Source: Methanothermobacter sp. (GTDB lineage Archaea; Methanobacteriota; Methanobacteria; Methanobacteriales; DSM-23052). Taken from it: a DNA stretch of 64,000 nt. This document shows, piece after piece, positions 25,822-38,047 of the stretch; positions within the stretch are counted from its first letter, which is position 1, and each line of letters opens with the position of its first letter. Location: the NCBI GenBank assembly GCA_030055615.1, contig JASFYN010000002.1, forward strand, positions 251,245 to 315,244, read 5' to 3'. A model generated the notes under the pieces. The model was given only the letters and a program-made list of their open reading frames with translations, was not told the origin of the DNA and searched no databases. Position numbers and translations under genes: made by a program.

Positions 25822-26152
25822 TTTTATTTCTCCTTCTAATCTTTTTTTCCCGAATATATGGGAATCTCATAATCCTCCCACATTCTAGGCAGTGGTAATG
25901 TATTTTACCCCTGGACAATCTTATCTTACAATTGTAACCAGGCTTCAGGAACCTGTAACAACTTTTACAGAACCTCCTTTTCCATTTCCTTGGGATTCTC
26001 AAATTATATTTTTTCGAGATCCTCCTTGCAAGTTCAACATAACGATGGGATCTTTCAGGATGCTTCGAGAATTCCCTATCCGCTAACTGGAAAAGGATGT
26101 CTATTCTCTCCTTGGCTATCCTTATTACCCATCGTGGCCTTCTCCCCGGCAA
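25736..26152 (-). CDS. rnp4: Ribonuclease P protein component 4 (Rpp21)
   Basis: About 138 aa. A basic N-terminal helical part ([20 protein letters not shown]) is followed by a zinc ribbon with CKSC and CLEC and intervening [15 protein letters not shown]. This is the Rpp21 architecture, which with Rpp29 binds the specificity domain of RNase P RNA. The C-terminal 28 codons overlap the yhbY-like gene. TTG 26152 ([13 protein letters not shown]) has AGAGGAT 6 nt upstream; TTG 26167 is possible but lacks one. Confidence 0.9.
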   Translation of the reverse strand: MPGRRPRWVIRIAKERIDILFQLADREFSKHPERSHRYVELARRISKKYNLRIPRKWKRRFCKSCYRFLKPGYNCKIRLSRGKIHYHCLECGRIMRFPYIREKKIRRRNKIEYHTFKKRANEKIPIGNNTTDRESRSQ

Positions 26153-26269
26153 ACTAGATCCTCTCAAATCAGACTAATAGAATAGACAATCCCCTAATAT
26201 TTCCCTATGCAAAGGAATATTTTTACTATTACAAGAAGGATTATTATGTAAGATCTTATATTTAATCAT

Positions 26270-26830
26270 TTAAAAAGTTTCCCCTTCTTCAAGGAACCAT
26301 TCCACGAAATCTACACTACCAAATGTGCAGGGCTTCTCACCTTTAATGACTCTGATAATCTCATCTAATACTTCATCAAGGGATAAGCCAGTGGTATCTA
26401 TTTCATGGACCATGTCATCATGTAACTGGTAAGCTTCATAAGCACACACTCCAAGAGCCTCAGCCTCAACATTCTCTTTCACCTTCCTCTCATCGTATCC
26501 TCTCTTTTCCAGTCTTTGGAATAAAATCCTCGGATGCAATCTTAAAACTATTACGAGATCGCAGATCTTGCAATAATGTGACAAATGACCCTCCACGATA
26601 TTAAAAGAATCATCATCTATAACATTAACGATCTCCTTACAAAGGGAGGGTATATCCACAATCTTATAACCCCTAACCGGATCCTCTCCAATGAAAAGAT
26701 CTTTCTCCTCAGCTAACCTGTTAACTTCGACCAGATTCCCATCCAACTCTTCACTAAGCCGATGGGATATGCTTGTCTTACCCACCCCAGGCGTTCCTGT
26801 AATACATATAATTGGCTTCATCATCTTCAT
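26270..26830 (-). CDS. AK6/Fap7-type adenylate kinase-like protein
   Basis: 186 aa with Walker [10 protein letters not shown] near the N-terminus, a VEGHLSHYC segment and [20 protein letters not shown], the lid and helix typical of archaeal AK6/Fap7-like putative adenylate kinases. Fap7 relatives release late 40S assembly factors, and the fold also has broad nucleoside monophosphate kinase activity. The start overlaps the thi4 stop (ATGA), so the two are co-transcribed. The substrate in this organism is not established. Confidence 0.88.
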   Translation of the reverse strand: MKMMKPIICITGTPGVGKTSISHRLSEELDGNLVEVNRLAEEKDLFIGEDPVRGYKIVDIPSLCKEIVNVIDDDSFNIVEGHLSHYCKICDLVIVLRLHPRILFQRLEKRGYDERKVKENVEAEALGVCAYEAYQLHDDMVHEIDTTGLSLDEVLDEIIRVIKGEKPCTFGSVDFVEWFLEEGETF

Positions 26831-27615
26831 CTCAATTTTTCCATGATGAGGTCAGCCACCCTTTTACCGGAAAGTAGCATACCCCCAAAGATTGGTCCCA
26901 TCCTATACGAACCATGAACAGCATTACTCGCCATACCAGCCACATAAAGGTTAGGATAAACTTCACGAGTATTCTCAAGTAGGCTCGCCTCTCCCTTATC
27001 AGCCCACATCGGCTTCTCACCCATGATCTTACCAGTTTCGGTCATCAGCCTTGGGCCTATCTTTTTCTGCACAACTTTCACTATTTCACAATCATGGCCT
27101 GTTGCATCTATAACGGTCTTTGACCTTATAGTTAAGGGGTCAATGTGTAAACCTGCCATCTCTACTGCAGTCCAATTTAGTACTAGGCCTGTTATCCTAT
27201 CATCTCTTATCATAACGTCCTCAATACTTATCAGGTTAAATATTTTAAGACCGGCCTTGCAAGCCTTTGAACATAGAGTGGAGACGGCTTCTATGGAATC
27301 GGCAACATAATAGCCTTTTTCGTGTTCTCTGCAGTTCACTCCAAATTCTCCTTCGAGTATTTCTTTTCCAGCCTCTTGGACCACTATTTTATTAAACATC
27401 ATGCCACCGCCCCACATTCCACCCCCAATTGAGAGTTTTCTTTCAAATAGACTCACTTTAAATCCGGCCTTGGACAGGTAATAGCCTGCTGTGAGCCCTG
27501 ATGGTCCTCCACCACCAATAGCCACGTCAACATCGAGATAATCCACTAATTCATTCATGTATTCTTCTATTATCGCCTTTGAGATTTTTATATCATCCAG
27601 CTTCAATTTTCGCAC
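26827..27615 (-). CDS. thi4: Thi4-type thiazole synthase (sulfide-dependent class)
   Basis: A 262-aa FAD/NAD-fold protein: [19 protein letters not shown] (dinucleotide binding, from about residue 33), [18 protein letters not shown], and [16 protein letters not shown] near the end. Thi4 makes the thiazole carboxylate precursor of thiamine from NAD and glycine. Yeast Thi4 donates sulfur from its own Cys (suicide reaction); here the equivalent position in [15 protein letters not shown] is His157, as in the M. jannaschii enzyme shown to use free sulfide catalytically. The start is GTG 27615 or TTG 27606 (6 nt after GAGGGTG). It lies between the DRG GTPase and the AK6 gene. Confidence 0.93.
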   Translation of the reverse strand: MRKLKLDDIKISKAIIEEYMNELVDYLDVDVAIGGGGPSGLTAGYYLSKAGFKVSLFERKLSIGGGMWGGGMMFNKIVVQEAGKEILEGEFGVNCREHEKGYYVADSIEAVSTLCSKACKAGLKIFNLISIEDVMIRDDRITGLVLNWTAVEMAGLHIDPLTIRSKTVIDATGHDCEIVKVVQKKIGPRLMTETGKIMGEKPMWADKGEASLLENTREVYPNLYVAGMASNAVHGSYRMGPIFGGMLLSGKRVADLIMEKLR

Positions 27616-27619
27616 CCTC

Positions 27620-28714
27620 TTATCTTCTTGTTATTATGGTTATCAGATCTCCATCTTCTAGGATATGGTCCATTCCAACCTTTTGGCCTTGGAATTTCAC
27701 AGAATTGCCCCATACTCTTGCATAGCGGAATTTCTTTATGAAATCCCTATGGAGTTTTCCACATACATCCTTTACTGTTGATCTTTTCTTGATTATGAGT
27801 GGCTCATCATAGTCTGGTTCGCCATGTTGAGGTTTCAGGTAAACCCTTATAAGGTTGAGTTTTTCAAATATCTTCTCTTTAACTTCATCGATATTAATCT
27901 TCTCTTTGGCAGATATAAAAACGGATCCCGGCACCTCCGCTTGGATCCTCTCCACATATTCTTCATCTACAAGATCCATTTTATTAAAGATTGTTAAAGT
28001 GGGTATGTATACCCTGTTACCTTCTATGACATCTATGAACTGATCTATGGTAACATCATCCCTCAAAATAACCTCAGCATTGTGTATCCCATATTCATTG
28101 AGTATGGATCTTATTATTTGTTCGTTAAGATGAGTTGCTTGTATTGTGGCTGAAACTTGGATGCCACCCCTTTTTTTCCTTTTCACTTTAATGTCTGGAG
28201 GTTTTTCATCAGGTCTTATACCAACATTCCTCAACTCTTTTAGTACAATATTCCTTTGTTTGGGGTCTAGAATGTCTATTATCATTACTATAAGGTCTGC
28301 GTTTCTTGCAACTGACAATACTTCCCTTCCCCTGCCTTTACCTTTTGAAGCTCCTGGTATTATCCCTGGTATGTCTAATACTTGGATCCTGGCACCTTTA
28401 TATTCCATGATGGCTGGTATGACATCTAATGTGGTGAATTGGTATTCTCCAACCTTTGCCTGGGCATTTGTTATAATATTGAGTAAAGTGGATTTACCCA
28501 CCGAAGGAAAACCTACAAGAACTATAGTAGCATCACCCGACTTCTTAACATGGAAACCCCTACCTTTCCTCGCGGTCCTTGAAGCGGCCTCCTCCCTCAA
28601 CCTAGATAATTTAGCCTTCAATTTACCTATATGATGTGCAGTGGCCTTATTGTATGGTGTTTTCCTGATCTCATCCTCAATTTCTTTTATTTTTTCTTCT
28701 ATGTCCATGGCCAT
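27620..28714 (-). CDS. DRG-family GTP-binding protein
   Basis: A 364-aa OBG/DRG-type GTPase. It has an N-terminal helical pair with [21 protein letters not shown]1 GFPSVGKST, the switch segment [13 protein letters not shown]3 DIPG, G4 NKMD and a C-terminal TGS domain ([20 protein letters not shown]...VWGNSVKF). DRG proteins bind translating ribosomes; their archaeal role is not well known. ATG 28714 or 28708 is the start. A divergent promoter separates it from the CBS gene. Confidence 0.93.
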   Translation of the reverse strand: MAMDIEEKIKEIEDEIRKTPYNKATAHHIGKLKAKLSRLREEAASRTARKGRGFHVKKSGDATIVLVGFPSVGKSTLLNIITNAQAKVGEYQFTTLDVIPAIMEYKGARIQVLDIPGIIPGASKGKGRGREVLSVARNADLIVMIIDILDPKQRNIVLKELRNVGIRPDEKPPDIKVKRKKRGGIQVSATIQATHLNEQIIRSILNEYGIHNAEVILRDDVTIDQFIDVIEGNRVYIPTLTIFNKMDLVDEEYVERIQAEVPGSVFISAKEKINIDEVKEKIFEKLNLIRVYLKPQHGEPDYDEPLIIKKRSTVKDVCGKLHRDFIKKFRYARVWGNSVKFQGQKVGMDHILEDGDLITIITRR

Positions 28715-28780
28715 CACAAAGATTAGATACTAAAATTTTTTATATAAAGTCCATCCATAATAATGGTATTAGGTGTCTTT

Positions 28781-29158
28781 ATGAAAGTGAAGGATGTTAT
28801 GGTTAAAGATGTGGAAACACTTGATATTAACAGTAATCTTGAGGATGTTTTAAGGAATTTTGTGGAAAAGGGACATGGTAGCGCTGTAGTGACAAAGGAT
28901 AACGTGAAGGTTGGGATAGTAACGACATGGGATGTTCTTGAGGCCATCGCCGAGGGTGACGACTTAAGTGAAGTGAAAGTATGGGAGGTTATGGAAAGAG
29001 ATCTTGTTACAATATCTCCCGAGGCAAGTATCAGGGAAGCAGCAAATAAGATGGTTACCAATGTAGTCTGGAGGCTCCTAGTAGAAGAGGACGATAAGAT
29101 TATCGGAATGATAAGTGCTACTGACATTCTAAAGGCTAAAATGGCGAAGAGATATTAA
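28781..29158 (+). CDS. Two-CBS-domain protein
   Basis: A 125-aa protein formed only by a CBS pair: first [22 protein letters not shown] to about residue 62, second [23 protein letters not shown] to the end ([15 protein letters not shown]). CBS pairs bind adenine nucleotides and act as energy or ligand sensors, here without an attached effector domain. ATG 28781 has AGGTG 5 nt upstream, and TTATATAAAG at 28740-28749 is the TATA box. The last 4 bp overlap the convergent aglB stop. Confidence 0.88.
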   Translation: MKVKDVMVKDVETLDINSNLEDVLRNFVEKGHGSAVVTKDNVKVGIVTTWDVLEAIAEGDDLSEVKVWEVMERDLVTISPEASIREAANKMVTNVVWRLLVEEDDKIIGMISATDILKAKMAKRY

Positions 29159-31662
29159 GCCCTCGTCCATACAAGAACTCCAGGTTCTTGATGGAGTAAC
29201 TTGAAGGATGTCTGGTTAAAACCGCCTAAGAGGAAAAGTTTTGTGAACATGGAATCTTCAAGTTTCTTATCCATTATAACACTCATATATGAACCTTCAC
29301 TCCCTATCACAAGCAAACCAAAAGGACTATTCTTATCTACTATCTCATTTTTAACTAGTTGATTACCCTCAATGAATATTAACTTGTGGGGTTTTATCTT
29401 TTCGGACGTGCCATTAGCCCCAACTACTACTATGGTTGCATTAGTTTCATTAGCCTTCTTCTCTATGAGGACTCCTACCATACCTGAGGGATCATTCACG
29501 GTAACAATCCTCGTCACATTATCACCGGTCACTTCAGGTTTCGAAGCCGCCAATGAAGTATAATAAGCAGAATGCTCACCCTCCTTTTTATCAAAGTTCC
29601 AACTTCCGAAGTAGCTCCACCATGCAGCCTTTGCCAACATGTCAGAACTTAATATTAAGGCAAAAGGCTTTTTCTTATCAGGATGGGAATACCTTAACAC
29701 ATTATCGGCCTGATCTGCTGTTAACTTATACTTGTTTATCATAATTTCTCTGGCTTCATCCTTGGGGACTCCTAAGGTCTCTGTGAGTATCTTAACAGAC
29801 AATGAAGTATTATGGGTATAATTATCAAGTGTATTATATGCCATGTCACCACTTGTTGACAACATTGTAAGTATGCCAAGTGATAATGACTCATTATCAG
29901 TTAAGAGGGCCTTACCGATCCAGAATGCTCTTGGACTATTCTGAGAACCCCCATCGAATGTCACTGGCCTGTCAGCAGCCACTGCAAAAAGGTGTCCAAA
30001 GTCCCACCAAGACATCACCACAGTATCTTTACTTGTATTATTCTTTATCCATGTTAGGGAATTCCACATTCCATCATCTGTCCCAGGGACTACCGATGAA
30101 GTTAGTGCATGAGCTCCGCTTATAGGTGCAGAGACTATAGCTAATGTTACAAGTATCATCATAGAAGTAGCCCTGAATTTTTCGTTTTTTATCGATAATA
30201 CTAGGGTTATTGCTATCATCCCTGCTAATATTTTAGCTAGCACGGAAACTTTGAAGGGGTAGATTATAAGTATTCCTGCTATGAATGCCACGATAGCAAT
30301 AGATGTCGTGCTTTTAAGATTATCTTTAAGATACTCTACAAAGTATCCTGTGAATATCCCTGCAGATATCCCTAGTGGCATGGCGAATAATGACACAAAC
30401 CTGAAACCTTTTGTAACTGCGTATCCGGTTAATAGGAACCATGCTAACATTAATGATAAGTATGATAGGTATTCTTTTTTCTTCTTCCCTAGGTTGGGGA
30501 TATTCTGATATTTAATGAATTTGCTCTTCTTACCGGCACGTTTACCCTTCTTTTTCACTTCTACTCTAGGCGCTTCTAATGATATTATTCTCCATATAAG
30601 CGCCCCCACACCAAGTAATCCGCAGAGGAAGGGTAATAGTCCGCCAACACCCCCGAGTACTGATACTTGGTTGGGTAAGAGCGGATTACCCTCTGTGAAA
30701 GTTGGCACTTGTAACTCGGAAACCGAAACATAAACATTAGGATAATTGGTGGTCTGGGCCGTGGCTTGCAACTGCACACCTGAAACCAGTAAAGAAATTG
30801 AATTTATGAGTGCTGGGAATCCTTTCAAGAGTCCGAAGAGGAACCCTCCTATGATTATGAGGAGTAGGAACATTGAAAGTTCCCTTTGATTAATTAGCCA
30901 TTCAATTTTACTCTTATAAGTTTCCCTTTCCACGCCCATCAAATGCTTTAAAAAGAAATAGACTATTGTGAAAACTCCTATAACCGCAATATAGAATATA
31001 TAGCCTACCCATGCCATTGAAAAGAGCAAGAGTGATATGATAGCCGCTAATACGAATGCTAATCTCCTTTTAAGATTATCAGAGTTTATACTCTCAATAA
31101 AAAACCATATAAATAATAATGGTAAGATCATGTTAAACATGTCAGTGTCAAAGAAGCCAGCATAAGTATGTGATACATATACTGGTGTAAGTCCTATTAA
31201 TATCGCCGCGGCCACACCACCATAATCATTGCTTATCTTCCTTGTGAAAAGATAGGCCGGTATTACACATAACGAGCCTATGATAGCCCCTATCCAATAA
31301 GCAACAACAGTGAGGGAATAATCACCAAACATGTTAGCAAGACGATAAGCAAAACTTGTAACATATACTATAAGTGGGGGGTAATCCACGGGCCTACCTG
31401 GGGGATAATATGAATGTAGATCCCATTCTTGCCCATTAACTTTTGTATCGCCTAAAATGCCCTTATTTAAGTAATTCATTGTCAGCCTATAATTGTAATA
31501 GGAGTCCATTTCACTGAAATAGGGAAGACCATTCTGATCCTTGTAGAATTGTTTAGAGTCCTTTGGGACTCCACCAATATTATAGGCTTCCGCTCTGATA
31601 GCGAATGCCAATAGGAATAAAACTGTGATGATTATCAAGGGTTTGATCTTCTCTAGTTTCAT
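29155..31662 (-). CDS. aglB: Oligosaccharyltransferase AglB (STT3 family)
   Basis: An 835-aa protein. About 13 membrane helices occupy residues 1-500, and a C-terminal outside domain carries the catalytic-site signature [10 protein letters not shown] (near residue 552; WWDxG recognises the +2 Ser/Thr of the sequon). The early loop contains FDTDMFN (DxD metal site) and the N-terminal loop has YYNYRLT. It transfers lipid-linked glycans to Asn of secreted and surface proteins such as archaellins. The length is normal. It converges on the CBS gene and lies 61 bp after topA, possibly transcribed together with it. Confidence 0.94.
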   Translation of the reverse strand: MKLEKIKPLIIITVLFLLAFAIRAEAYNIGGVPKDSKQFYKDQNGLPYFSEMDSYYNYRLTMNYLNKGILGDTKVNGQEWDLHSYYPPGRPVDYPPLIVYVTSFAYRLANMFGDYSLTVVAYWIGAIIGSLCVIPAYLFTRKISNDYGGVAAAILIGLTPVYVSHTYAGFFDTDMFNMILPLLFIWFFIESINSDNLKRRLAFVLAAIISLLLFSMAWVGYIFYIAVIGVFTIVYFFLKHLMGVERETYKSKIEWLINQRELSMFLLLIIIGGFLFGLLKGFPALINSISLLVSGVQLQATAQTTNYPNVYVSVSELQVPTFTEGNPLLPNQVSVLGGVGGLLPFLCGLLGVGALIWRIISLEAPRVEVKKKGKRAGKKSKFIKYQNIPNLGKKKKEYLSYLSLMLAWFLLTGYAVTKGFRFVSLFAMPLGISAGIFTGYFVEYLKDNLKSTTSIAIVAFIAGILIIYPFKVSVLAKILAGMIAITLVLSIKNEKFRATSMMILVTLAIVSAPISGAHALTSSVVPGTDDGMWNSLTWIKNNTSKDTVVMSWWDFGHLFAVAADRPVTFDGGSQNSPRAFWIGKALLTDNESLSLGILTMLSTSGDMAYNTLDNYTHNTSLSVKILTETLGVPKDEAREIMINKYKLTADQADNVLRYSHPDKKKPFALILSSDMLAKAAWWSYFGSWNFDKKEGEHSAYYTSLAASKPEVTGDNVTRIVTVNDPSGMVGVLIEKKANETNATIVVVGANGTSEKIKPHKLIFIEGNQLVKNEIVDKNSPFGLLVIGSEGSYMSVIMDKKLEDSMFTKLFLLGGFNQTSFKLLHQEPGVLVWTRA

Positions 31663-31723
31663 GGTAGATCTTCACAATATTTTTTTGTTGGATATGATTA
31701 TCTTACCTTGTATAAATATTTTT

Positions 31724-33862
31724 TTATCCTTTTTCTATAACTTCTTGTACTGAAGCTGTGAAACGACACTTTGGGAATCCTTTGCAACCTATAAATTCAC
31801 CATATCTTCCTGAACGTTTCACAAGGTCGTTTCCACATTTTGGACATTTCCCCACAACTTCCATCTTATCTTTTTTAGTTTTACCGCAATGGGGGTCTAG
31901 GCATGCTCTCTGCCGGGGCCGGCCATAAGATATTAATGGGAGGCCACATTTTTCACATTTGCTTTTTAATATACGAGCACCTTTTGGTAGTGGATATACT
32001 ATTTTACATTCTGGGAACCTTGAACAGCCGACAAAACTGCTCTTAGTCTTATCTGAATACTTTATTAGTAGGTTACCTCCGCATTCTGGACATTCTCCTA
32101 TTATACGTCCTTTTTGGTAAGCCTTGTAAAGGTGTTTTCCTATTTCCTCTTTGTTCTTTTCTATCTCTTCTATTATTGATATGATCTCTTCTTTGGCTTT
32201 TTTGATGATTTTATCCTTTGATGTTTTTCCTTTCATTATCTTTTTGAGTTCTTTTTCGAATTGTCTCGTGAGTTCTTCGCTGGTTATCTTTTCACAGTAT
32301 TTTTTAAGGGTGTCTATTATATTCTCTCCGAGTGGTGTTACCTGTATTTTTTTTCCTTCGATGTATTTTCGATCATAGAGTATTGAGATTATATCCGCTC
32401 TTGTTGATTTAGTTCCAAGACCCCTCTTTTCCATCTCTTTTATGAGCGATGCTTCATTGTATCTTGCTGGCGGCTTTGTCTCTTTTTCTTCTGCTATTAT
32501 TTCCTTGACGGGGATTTTTTCTCTTTCTTTTAATTCTGGGAATCTTTCATTTTCTATTTTCTGGTAAGGGTATTGTTCCATCCAACCTTTCTTCGCAACC
32601 CTTTTTCTCGAAAATTTAAAAATTTCCCCGCCTATATTTAATTTTGCATTTATTGACTCAATGATGGCTTTTTCACCGAATGCGCTTATGAACCTGTATA
32701 CTATCAATTCATAAACCTTTTCTTCATATTTTCCCAGCCTTTCGGGTAGTAGTCCTGTAGGGTGGATTGCTGGATGTGCTTCATCCTCTTTTTTGCCCTC
32801 ATGCGGTTTTAACGGCTTTTTCAAATTTTTTATTTTTTCTTTAAATCTCGGATCCTTTGAAAGTCCTTTGAGGATTTTCTCATATTGTATAGTTTCTGGA
32901 AGTTTCTGAGATGACGTCCTTGGATATGATATATAACCTTCAAGGTAAAGGTTCTGGGCGACACTCTGTGTCTTTTTAGGGCTTAAACCGAATATCCTGT
33001 ATGCTTCGGCTTGAAGACCCCCAAGATTGAAAGGTGGAGGGGGCATCCTATTTATCTTGTTTATTTTAACCTCTTCTACAATGGCATCTTTCCCCTGGCA
33101 TTCTCTTAGTATACTTTCAACTTTATTTTTCTGGAATATCCTACCCCTCTGGTTTAATGCTATTATATCATTTTCTAGAATGGCTTTTATGATCCAGTAA
33201 GGTTCTGGTTTGAAGTTCCGGATGGCTTTTTCCCTGTCTACCAATATCGAAAGGGCTGGGGTTTGAACTCTCCCTGCTGAAAGTTTTATGAACCTGTTAG
33301 TTGATTCTTTAACTGATTTCATCAATGAACGTGAAATGTTAACTCCGAAGATGAAATCTAACACGTGCCTAGCTATTCCACTGTCTACCTGGCCATAATC
33401 AAGTTCTATAGGGTTCTTATAAGCTTTTATGATATCATCCCTTGTTAGTGTGGAGAATTTCATCCTCACGGTCTTCTGGAGGGCTTCATCCCCACAGAGG
33501 TGTTTGAGGACATTGTAGCCTATGAGAGTCCCCTCTATGTCATAATCACAAGCATGGAAATATCTATCCGCATTTTTAGCCAAACTATCAATGGCATCTA
33601 TGTAATCTTGGATATAACGTTTCTTTTTATCAACTTCGGGTACAGGAGCCCATTCAAGGTCGAAAAAAAGTTCATCATTTGGATTTTTCGGCTTTAGGGT
33701 GTAAAGGTGGCCTACTGCCGGTATTATTATGGTTCTTTTATCTTCTTCTTGATGTTCCCAGTAGTATGTTTTTTTATATTTTTTCTTTTTTGCATTTGGG
33801 AATAGTGCTTTGGCTATTTTTTCTGATGAGCGTGGTTTTTCGCATATTATGACTTCATCCAT
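31724..33862 (-). CDS. topA: DNA topoisomerase I (type IA)
   Basis: A 712-aa type IA topoisomerase. The Toprim domain starts at the N-terminus ([18 protein letters not shown]), the acidic triad region is [14 protein letters not shown], and the active-site tyrosine is in [11 protein letters not shown]. Three C-terminal C4 zinc fingers follow: CPECGG...CSRFPEC, CEKCGL...CLDPHC and CPKCGN...CKGFPKC. It relaxes negative supercoils. ATG 33862 follows GTGATC; a GTG at 33871 is the alternative. A small zinc-ribbon gene lies directly upstream. Confidence 0.95.
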   Translation of the reverse strand: MDEVIICEKPRSSEKIAKALFPNAKKKKYKKTYYWEHQEEDKRTIIIPAVGHLYTLKPKNPNDELFFDLEWAPVPEVDKKKRYIQDYIDAIDSLAKNADRYFHACDYDIEGTLIGYNVLKHLCGDEALQKTVRMKFSTLTRDDIIKAYKNPIELDYGQVDSGIARHVLDFIFGVNISRSLMKSVKESTNRFIKLSAGRVQTPALSILVDREKAIRNFKPEPYWIIKAILENDIIALNQRGRIFQKNKVESILRECQGKDAIVEEVKINKINRMPPPPFNLGGLQAEAYRIFGLSPKKTQSVAQNLYLEGYISYPRTSSQKLPETIQYEKILKGLSKDPRFKEKIKNLKKPLKPHEGKKEDEAHPAIHPTGLLPERLGKYEEKVYELIVYRFISAFGEKAIIESINAKLNIGGEIFKFSRKRVAKKGWMEQYPYQKIENERFPELKEREKIPVKEIIAEEKETKPPARYNEASLIKEMEKRGLGTKSTRADIISILYDRKYIEGKKIQVTPLGENIIDTLKKYCEKITSEELTRQFEKELKKIMKGKTSKDKIIKKAKEEIISIIEEIEKNKEEIGKHLYKAYQKGRIIGECPECGGNLLIKYSDKTKSSFVGCSRFPECKIVYPLPKGARILKSKCEKCGLPLISYGRPRQRACLDPHCGKTKKDKMEVVGKCPKCGNDLVKRSGRYGEFIGCKGFPKCRFTASVQEVIEKG

Positions 33863-33874
33863 GGTGATCACATT

Positions 33875-34024
33875 TTATAGGTAGAATCCGTAAAATTCGC
33901 TGCAGTAATTACACATTGGATATTTTCCATAATGATAGTGGCTGTTGTCATCAGCTTTTATGTTGAATTTTCTTTGGCAAATGAAACAAGTTTCTATTTT
34001 TTCTTTTTTGTTTTTGGATTTCAT
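33875..34024 (-). CDS. 49-aa zinc-ribbon protein
   Basis: A short gene between serB and topA: MKSKNKKEKIETCFICQRKF, then NIKADDNSHYHYGKYPMC, then NYCSEFYGFYL. The two CxxC pairs (CFIC, CNYC), 24 residues apart, make a zinc ribbon, and the basic N-terminus suggests nucleic-acid or ribosome contact. It has an ATG start and no internal stop, is 5 bp after the serB stop and 12 bp before topA, all in one direction. It is too short for standard length cut-offs, so it may be missing from annotations. Function unknown. Confidence 0.7.
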   Translation of the reverse strand: MKSKNKKEKIETCFICQRKFNIKADDNSHYHYGKYPMCNYCSEFYGFYL

Positions 34025-34029
34025 CTTTA

Positions 34030-35505
34030 CTATACTATTTTGTATCTTTGTAAGAGTAATAATTCGTCTTTTGTGAGCTTTTTACCATCCTTGAATAATT
34101 TGTATATTTCTTCTGCTTTTTTCTTTTCTAGTATCCTTCTTTTATGGTCTTTAGCCGCGTCCACTTTATCCATCCTCGATTTAATCCTCTTTATTTCGAT
34201 GTTAGCTTGTTTTATCTTTCTTATGATCTTTTTTGATTCTTTATGTTTCTTTGATGCTAGTTTCATGAATTTCACGAACTCATTGTGGGCTTCATCTGCC
34301 TTAGCTCTTATTTTGTCCGTTTTATTGAATTGTTCTATCATTTTTTCATGGTATTCTTGGGCTTCCTTGGAGAGTTTGACAACATTTTCATGGTATTTTT
34401 CTGATAATCTTTTAAGTTTAAGGGCCTTCTTTCGTGTTTTTTCATCTTCGCGTATCTTTGCCAGTTCTCTTCTGAGATCGTTTGCTCTTTTAACTAGTTC
34501 GTTTTCTTTTTTCATATCTAGGACTTGTGTTTCGATTATTTTATCGATTTTTTTAATCTCTTTTTCTAACTTTAAACGTTTTCTACTAGTAGGTGACCAT
34601 TTTAATTTGCGGATCTTCTTATTGGTCTCGTCTCTAAGTCTTTTGTTCTCTTCAACCATTTTATTTATTTCATTTCTTTTATCCCTGAATTCAATGGCTA
34701 AATCCAGATTTTCTTTAACTTTCTTGTTGAGTTTGTCTCGGAGTTCCTTTTTTTCTTTAGCTTTCTCGTTGAATTCTTCCCGTTCTTTTAGGGTGGTTGA
34801 AAGTTTATCCTCGTATTCCTTTTTTTTATCGAGAACCTCTTCGAGACTTACATCATGGGTTTCTTCAAGTTCTTCTAGGAGAGGTATTATCTCCCTGAGA
34901 TCCTTTTTTTCTACTATGGCATCGGCTTTTTCTTTGACTATTGGTTTAGCATTGAATGCTATGCCCAACCTGGCAGATTCTATCATGGATATATCATTTG
35001 CACCATCGCCTACGGCAACACACTCATCAAAACTAAAACCTTCATCTTCTAATAATTTTTGTAGAACATCATATTTTGTCTTTTCCACAAGGGGCCCGCT
35101 AACTTTCCCTGTTAAGAAGCCATTTTTTTGGTGTAATTTGTTACAGATTATATAATCTAGGTTCAATTTTTTACCTATTATATCTGCTATAATATCAAAA
35201 CTGCCTGTTATAGTGGCTATCTTGTAGCCTTTCTCCTTGAGATATTGGATGGTTTCCTCGGCTCCTTTCATTAATGGGAGTTCTTGGGCCAATTTTTTTA
35301 TATCATCCACCTTAGCTCCTTTAAGGAGTTTCACTCTTTCTTCTATTGATTCTTTGAAGTCCATTTCCCCTTCCATGGCTTTTCTTGTGAGTTCCATTAT
35401 CTTTTCCTCGACCCCCATTAGTTTTCCGATTTCGTCTATGGCTTCTGCGTCTATTATCACGTTATCAAGGTCAAAGACTACAAGTTTAATCAATAATATC
35501 ACCAT
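34030..35505 (-). CDS. serB: Phosphoserine phosphatase (SerB-type HAD) with long coiled-coil extension
   Basis: 491 aa. Residues 1-205 are a complete SerB-type HAD phosphatase: VVFDLDNVIID (Asp12, nucleophile; Asp14), TITGSFD, the conserved Lys in VEKTKYDVL, and GDGANDISMI. SerB makes L-serine from phosphoserine. Residues from about 210 to 491 are almost wholly charged coiled coil (KKKEYEDKLSTTLKEREEFN and so on), absent from ordinary SerB of about 210 aa. The ATG (35505) overlaps the tbp stop by one base; TTG 35493, preceded by GGTGAT, may be the true start. The tail suggests an added structural or partner-binding role. Confidence 0.85.
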   Translation of the reverse strand: MVILLIKLVVFDLDNVIIDAEAIDEIGKLMGVEEKIMELTRKAMEGEMDFKESIEERVKLLKGAKVDDIKKLAQELPLMKGAEETIQYLKEKGYKIATITGSFDIIADIIGKKLNLDYIICNKLHQKNGFLTGKVSGPLVEKTKYDVLQKLLEDEGFSFDECVAVGDGANDISMIESARLGIAFNAKPIVKEKADAIVEKKDLREIIPLLEELEETHDVSLEEVLDKKKEYEDKLSTTLKEREEFNEKAKEKKELRDKLNKKVKENLDLAIEFRDKRNEINKMVEENKRLRDETNKKIRKLKWSPTSRKRLKLEKEIKKIDKIIETQVLDMKKENELVKRANDLRRELAKIREDEKTRKKALKLKRLSEKYHENVVKLSKEAQEYHEKMIEQFNKTDKIRAKADEAHNEFVKFMKLASKKHKESKKIIRKIKQANIEIKRIKSRMDKVDAAKDHKRRILEKKKAEEIYKLFKDGKKLTKDELLLLQRYKIV

Positions 35506-36050
35506 TAAATAAGATCCAGCTCGGCAAGGCGGGCTTTTGTCCTTTCAACGCCAAGCTTGGCATCTTCAGCACTTTTAGCCCCTGTGCAGACAACTTTACC
35601 CGATCCGAAGAGTAAAAGGACAACTTTAGGATCATCTAAACGATATACGAGTCCCGGGAATTGTTCAGGTTCATATTCAGTGTTTTCAAGGCCTAATGCC
35701 ACGGCTTCTAAGTTAAGGGGTTTCCCCAGGTTAGCAGAAGCCACTATATTCTGTATTTTAATTTCGAAATCCTCTGGAATTTCAGGGTCCATTGTCCTCA
35801 TTTTATCCACTGTTATTTTTATGGCCCTTTTGGAATCTTCGATTGACTTTGCACCTGTACATACAAGTTTGCCTGAGCCGAATATCAAGGCGGCTGTCTT
35901 TGGATTCTTCAATTTATATACAAGTCCTGGGAACTGTTCTCTGTTAAAATCAACATTCTTCAGTGCTTTAGATACTCTTGTAAGGTCTATAGATTTTCCA
36001 AGGGTTGCAGAGGCCACTATATTTTCTATTTTAATGTCTACATCATTCAA
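35505..36050 (-). CDS. tbp: TATA-box-binding protein
   Basis: 181 aa made of two direct repeats (residues 5-90 and 95-180), each with IENIVASA.LGK, EQFPGLVY, LIFGSGK.VCTGAKS. These form the saddle that binds TATA boxes and recruits TFB. The start is TTG 36050 with a perfect GGAGGT 7 nt upstream; no ATG is in frame nearby. It shares a 1-nt stop/start overlap with serB. The promoter lies in the 36051-36307 divergent region (TATAATATTATAAG near 36111-36124). Confidence 0.97.
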   Translation of the reverse strand: MNDVDIKIENIVASATLGKSIDLTRVSKALKNVDFNREQFPGLVYKLKNPKTAALIFGSGKLVCTGAKSIEDSKRAIKITVDKMRTMDPEIPEDFEIKIQNIVASANLGKPLNLEAVALGLENTEYEPEQFPGLVYRLDDPKVVLLLFGSGKVVCTGAKSAEDAKLGVERTKARLAELDLI

Positions 36051-36307
36051 TTATTATACCTCCCAGTGAAGTTGAAAATCTACATTGGAGTCTTTAAACG
36101 CTAAATTATATAATATTATAAGTACTTAAAAATTGATTACTATCAAATACCAATTTTTTATTACACACTCTTCAATTTAAAATCTTTTCAAACAAACACA
36201 TGAAACATTATAATAATTATATAAATTATCCCATATAATAATAAAAAAATCACATGAAAAAACAATTGATAATCTCAGTCATCTAAAAATAGGATCGGTG
36301 AGCCTCC

Positions 36308-36826
36308 TTGATCGAAGTAGAAGTAAAAGCCAAAACAGACCCCATGATAAAAAAGAAACTTGAATCCATCGGAGCCCAAAAAATCAGAACAGAAAAACAA
36401 GAAGACATATACTTCAACGCACCCCACAAGGATTTCAAAGTCACAGATGAAGCCCTAAGAATAAGAAAAACACCAACAAAAACCCTCTTAACATACAAAG
36501 GGCCTAAAATAGATGAAAAAAGCAAAACCCGACAAGAAATAGAAACAGAAATCCCAAACCCCCAAAAAATGACAAAAATACTAGAATGTCTAGGATTCAA
36601 AAAAGCACACAAAATAGTGAAAAAAAGAGAAATATACCAATTAGACGATTTCACAGCCACCATCGATAACGTTAAGGGCCTTGGAACCTACATCGAAATA
36701 GAAAAAGATATAAAAGAAAATGAAGATTATGATGAAACACTCCAAAAAATCTTCAAAATCTACAAAAAACTCGGAATCCGAAAAGGATTCCAAAGAAAAT
36801 CATACCTCGAATTACTACTTGAATGA
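36308..36826 (+). CDS. cyaB: CYTH-domain protein (class IV adenylate cyclase-like)
   Basis: 172 aa with the CYTH signature at the N-terminus (IEVEVKAK, the ExExK motif), followed by IYFNAPHKDF, EALRIRKTP, LLTYKGPK and LGTYIEIEKD. The fold binds triphosphates with metal in a beta-tunnel; members are adenylate cyclases, thiamine triphosphatases or inorganic triphosphatases. Which activity applies cannot be told from sequence. The start is TTG 36308 with GGTGA 7 nt upstream. It is divergent from tbp and upstream of aksA. Confidence 0.88.
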   Translation: MIEVEVKAKTDPMIKKKLESIGAQKIRTEKQEDIYFNAPHKDFKVTDEALRIRKTPTKTLLTYKGPKIDEKSKTRQEIETEIPNPQKMTKILECLGFKKAHKIVKKREIYQLDDFTATIDNVKGLGTYIEIEKDIKENEDYDETLQKIFKIYKKLGIRKGFQRKSYLELLLE

Positions 36827-36862
36827 TACTATCCCCATCAAAAAGATCTGGGTGGTAATCAC

Positions 36863-38038
<1,176 letters not shown>

Positions 38039-38047
38039 TGATCCCCC

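Noticed and set aside
28723-29127. Minus-strand frame opposite the CBS gene
   Set aside because: Ser/Thr/Ile-rich shadow; the plus-strand CBS protein has a promoter, ribosome-binding site and clear domains.
33932-35155. 407-codon plus-strand frame antisense to serB
   Set aside because: A Ser/Leu/Phe-rich shadow of the Lys/Glu-rich coiled coil; such antisense frames are typical of A-rich coiled-coil genes.
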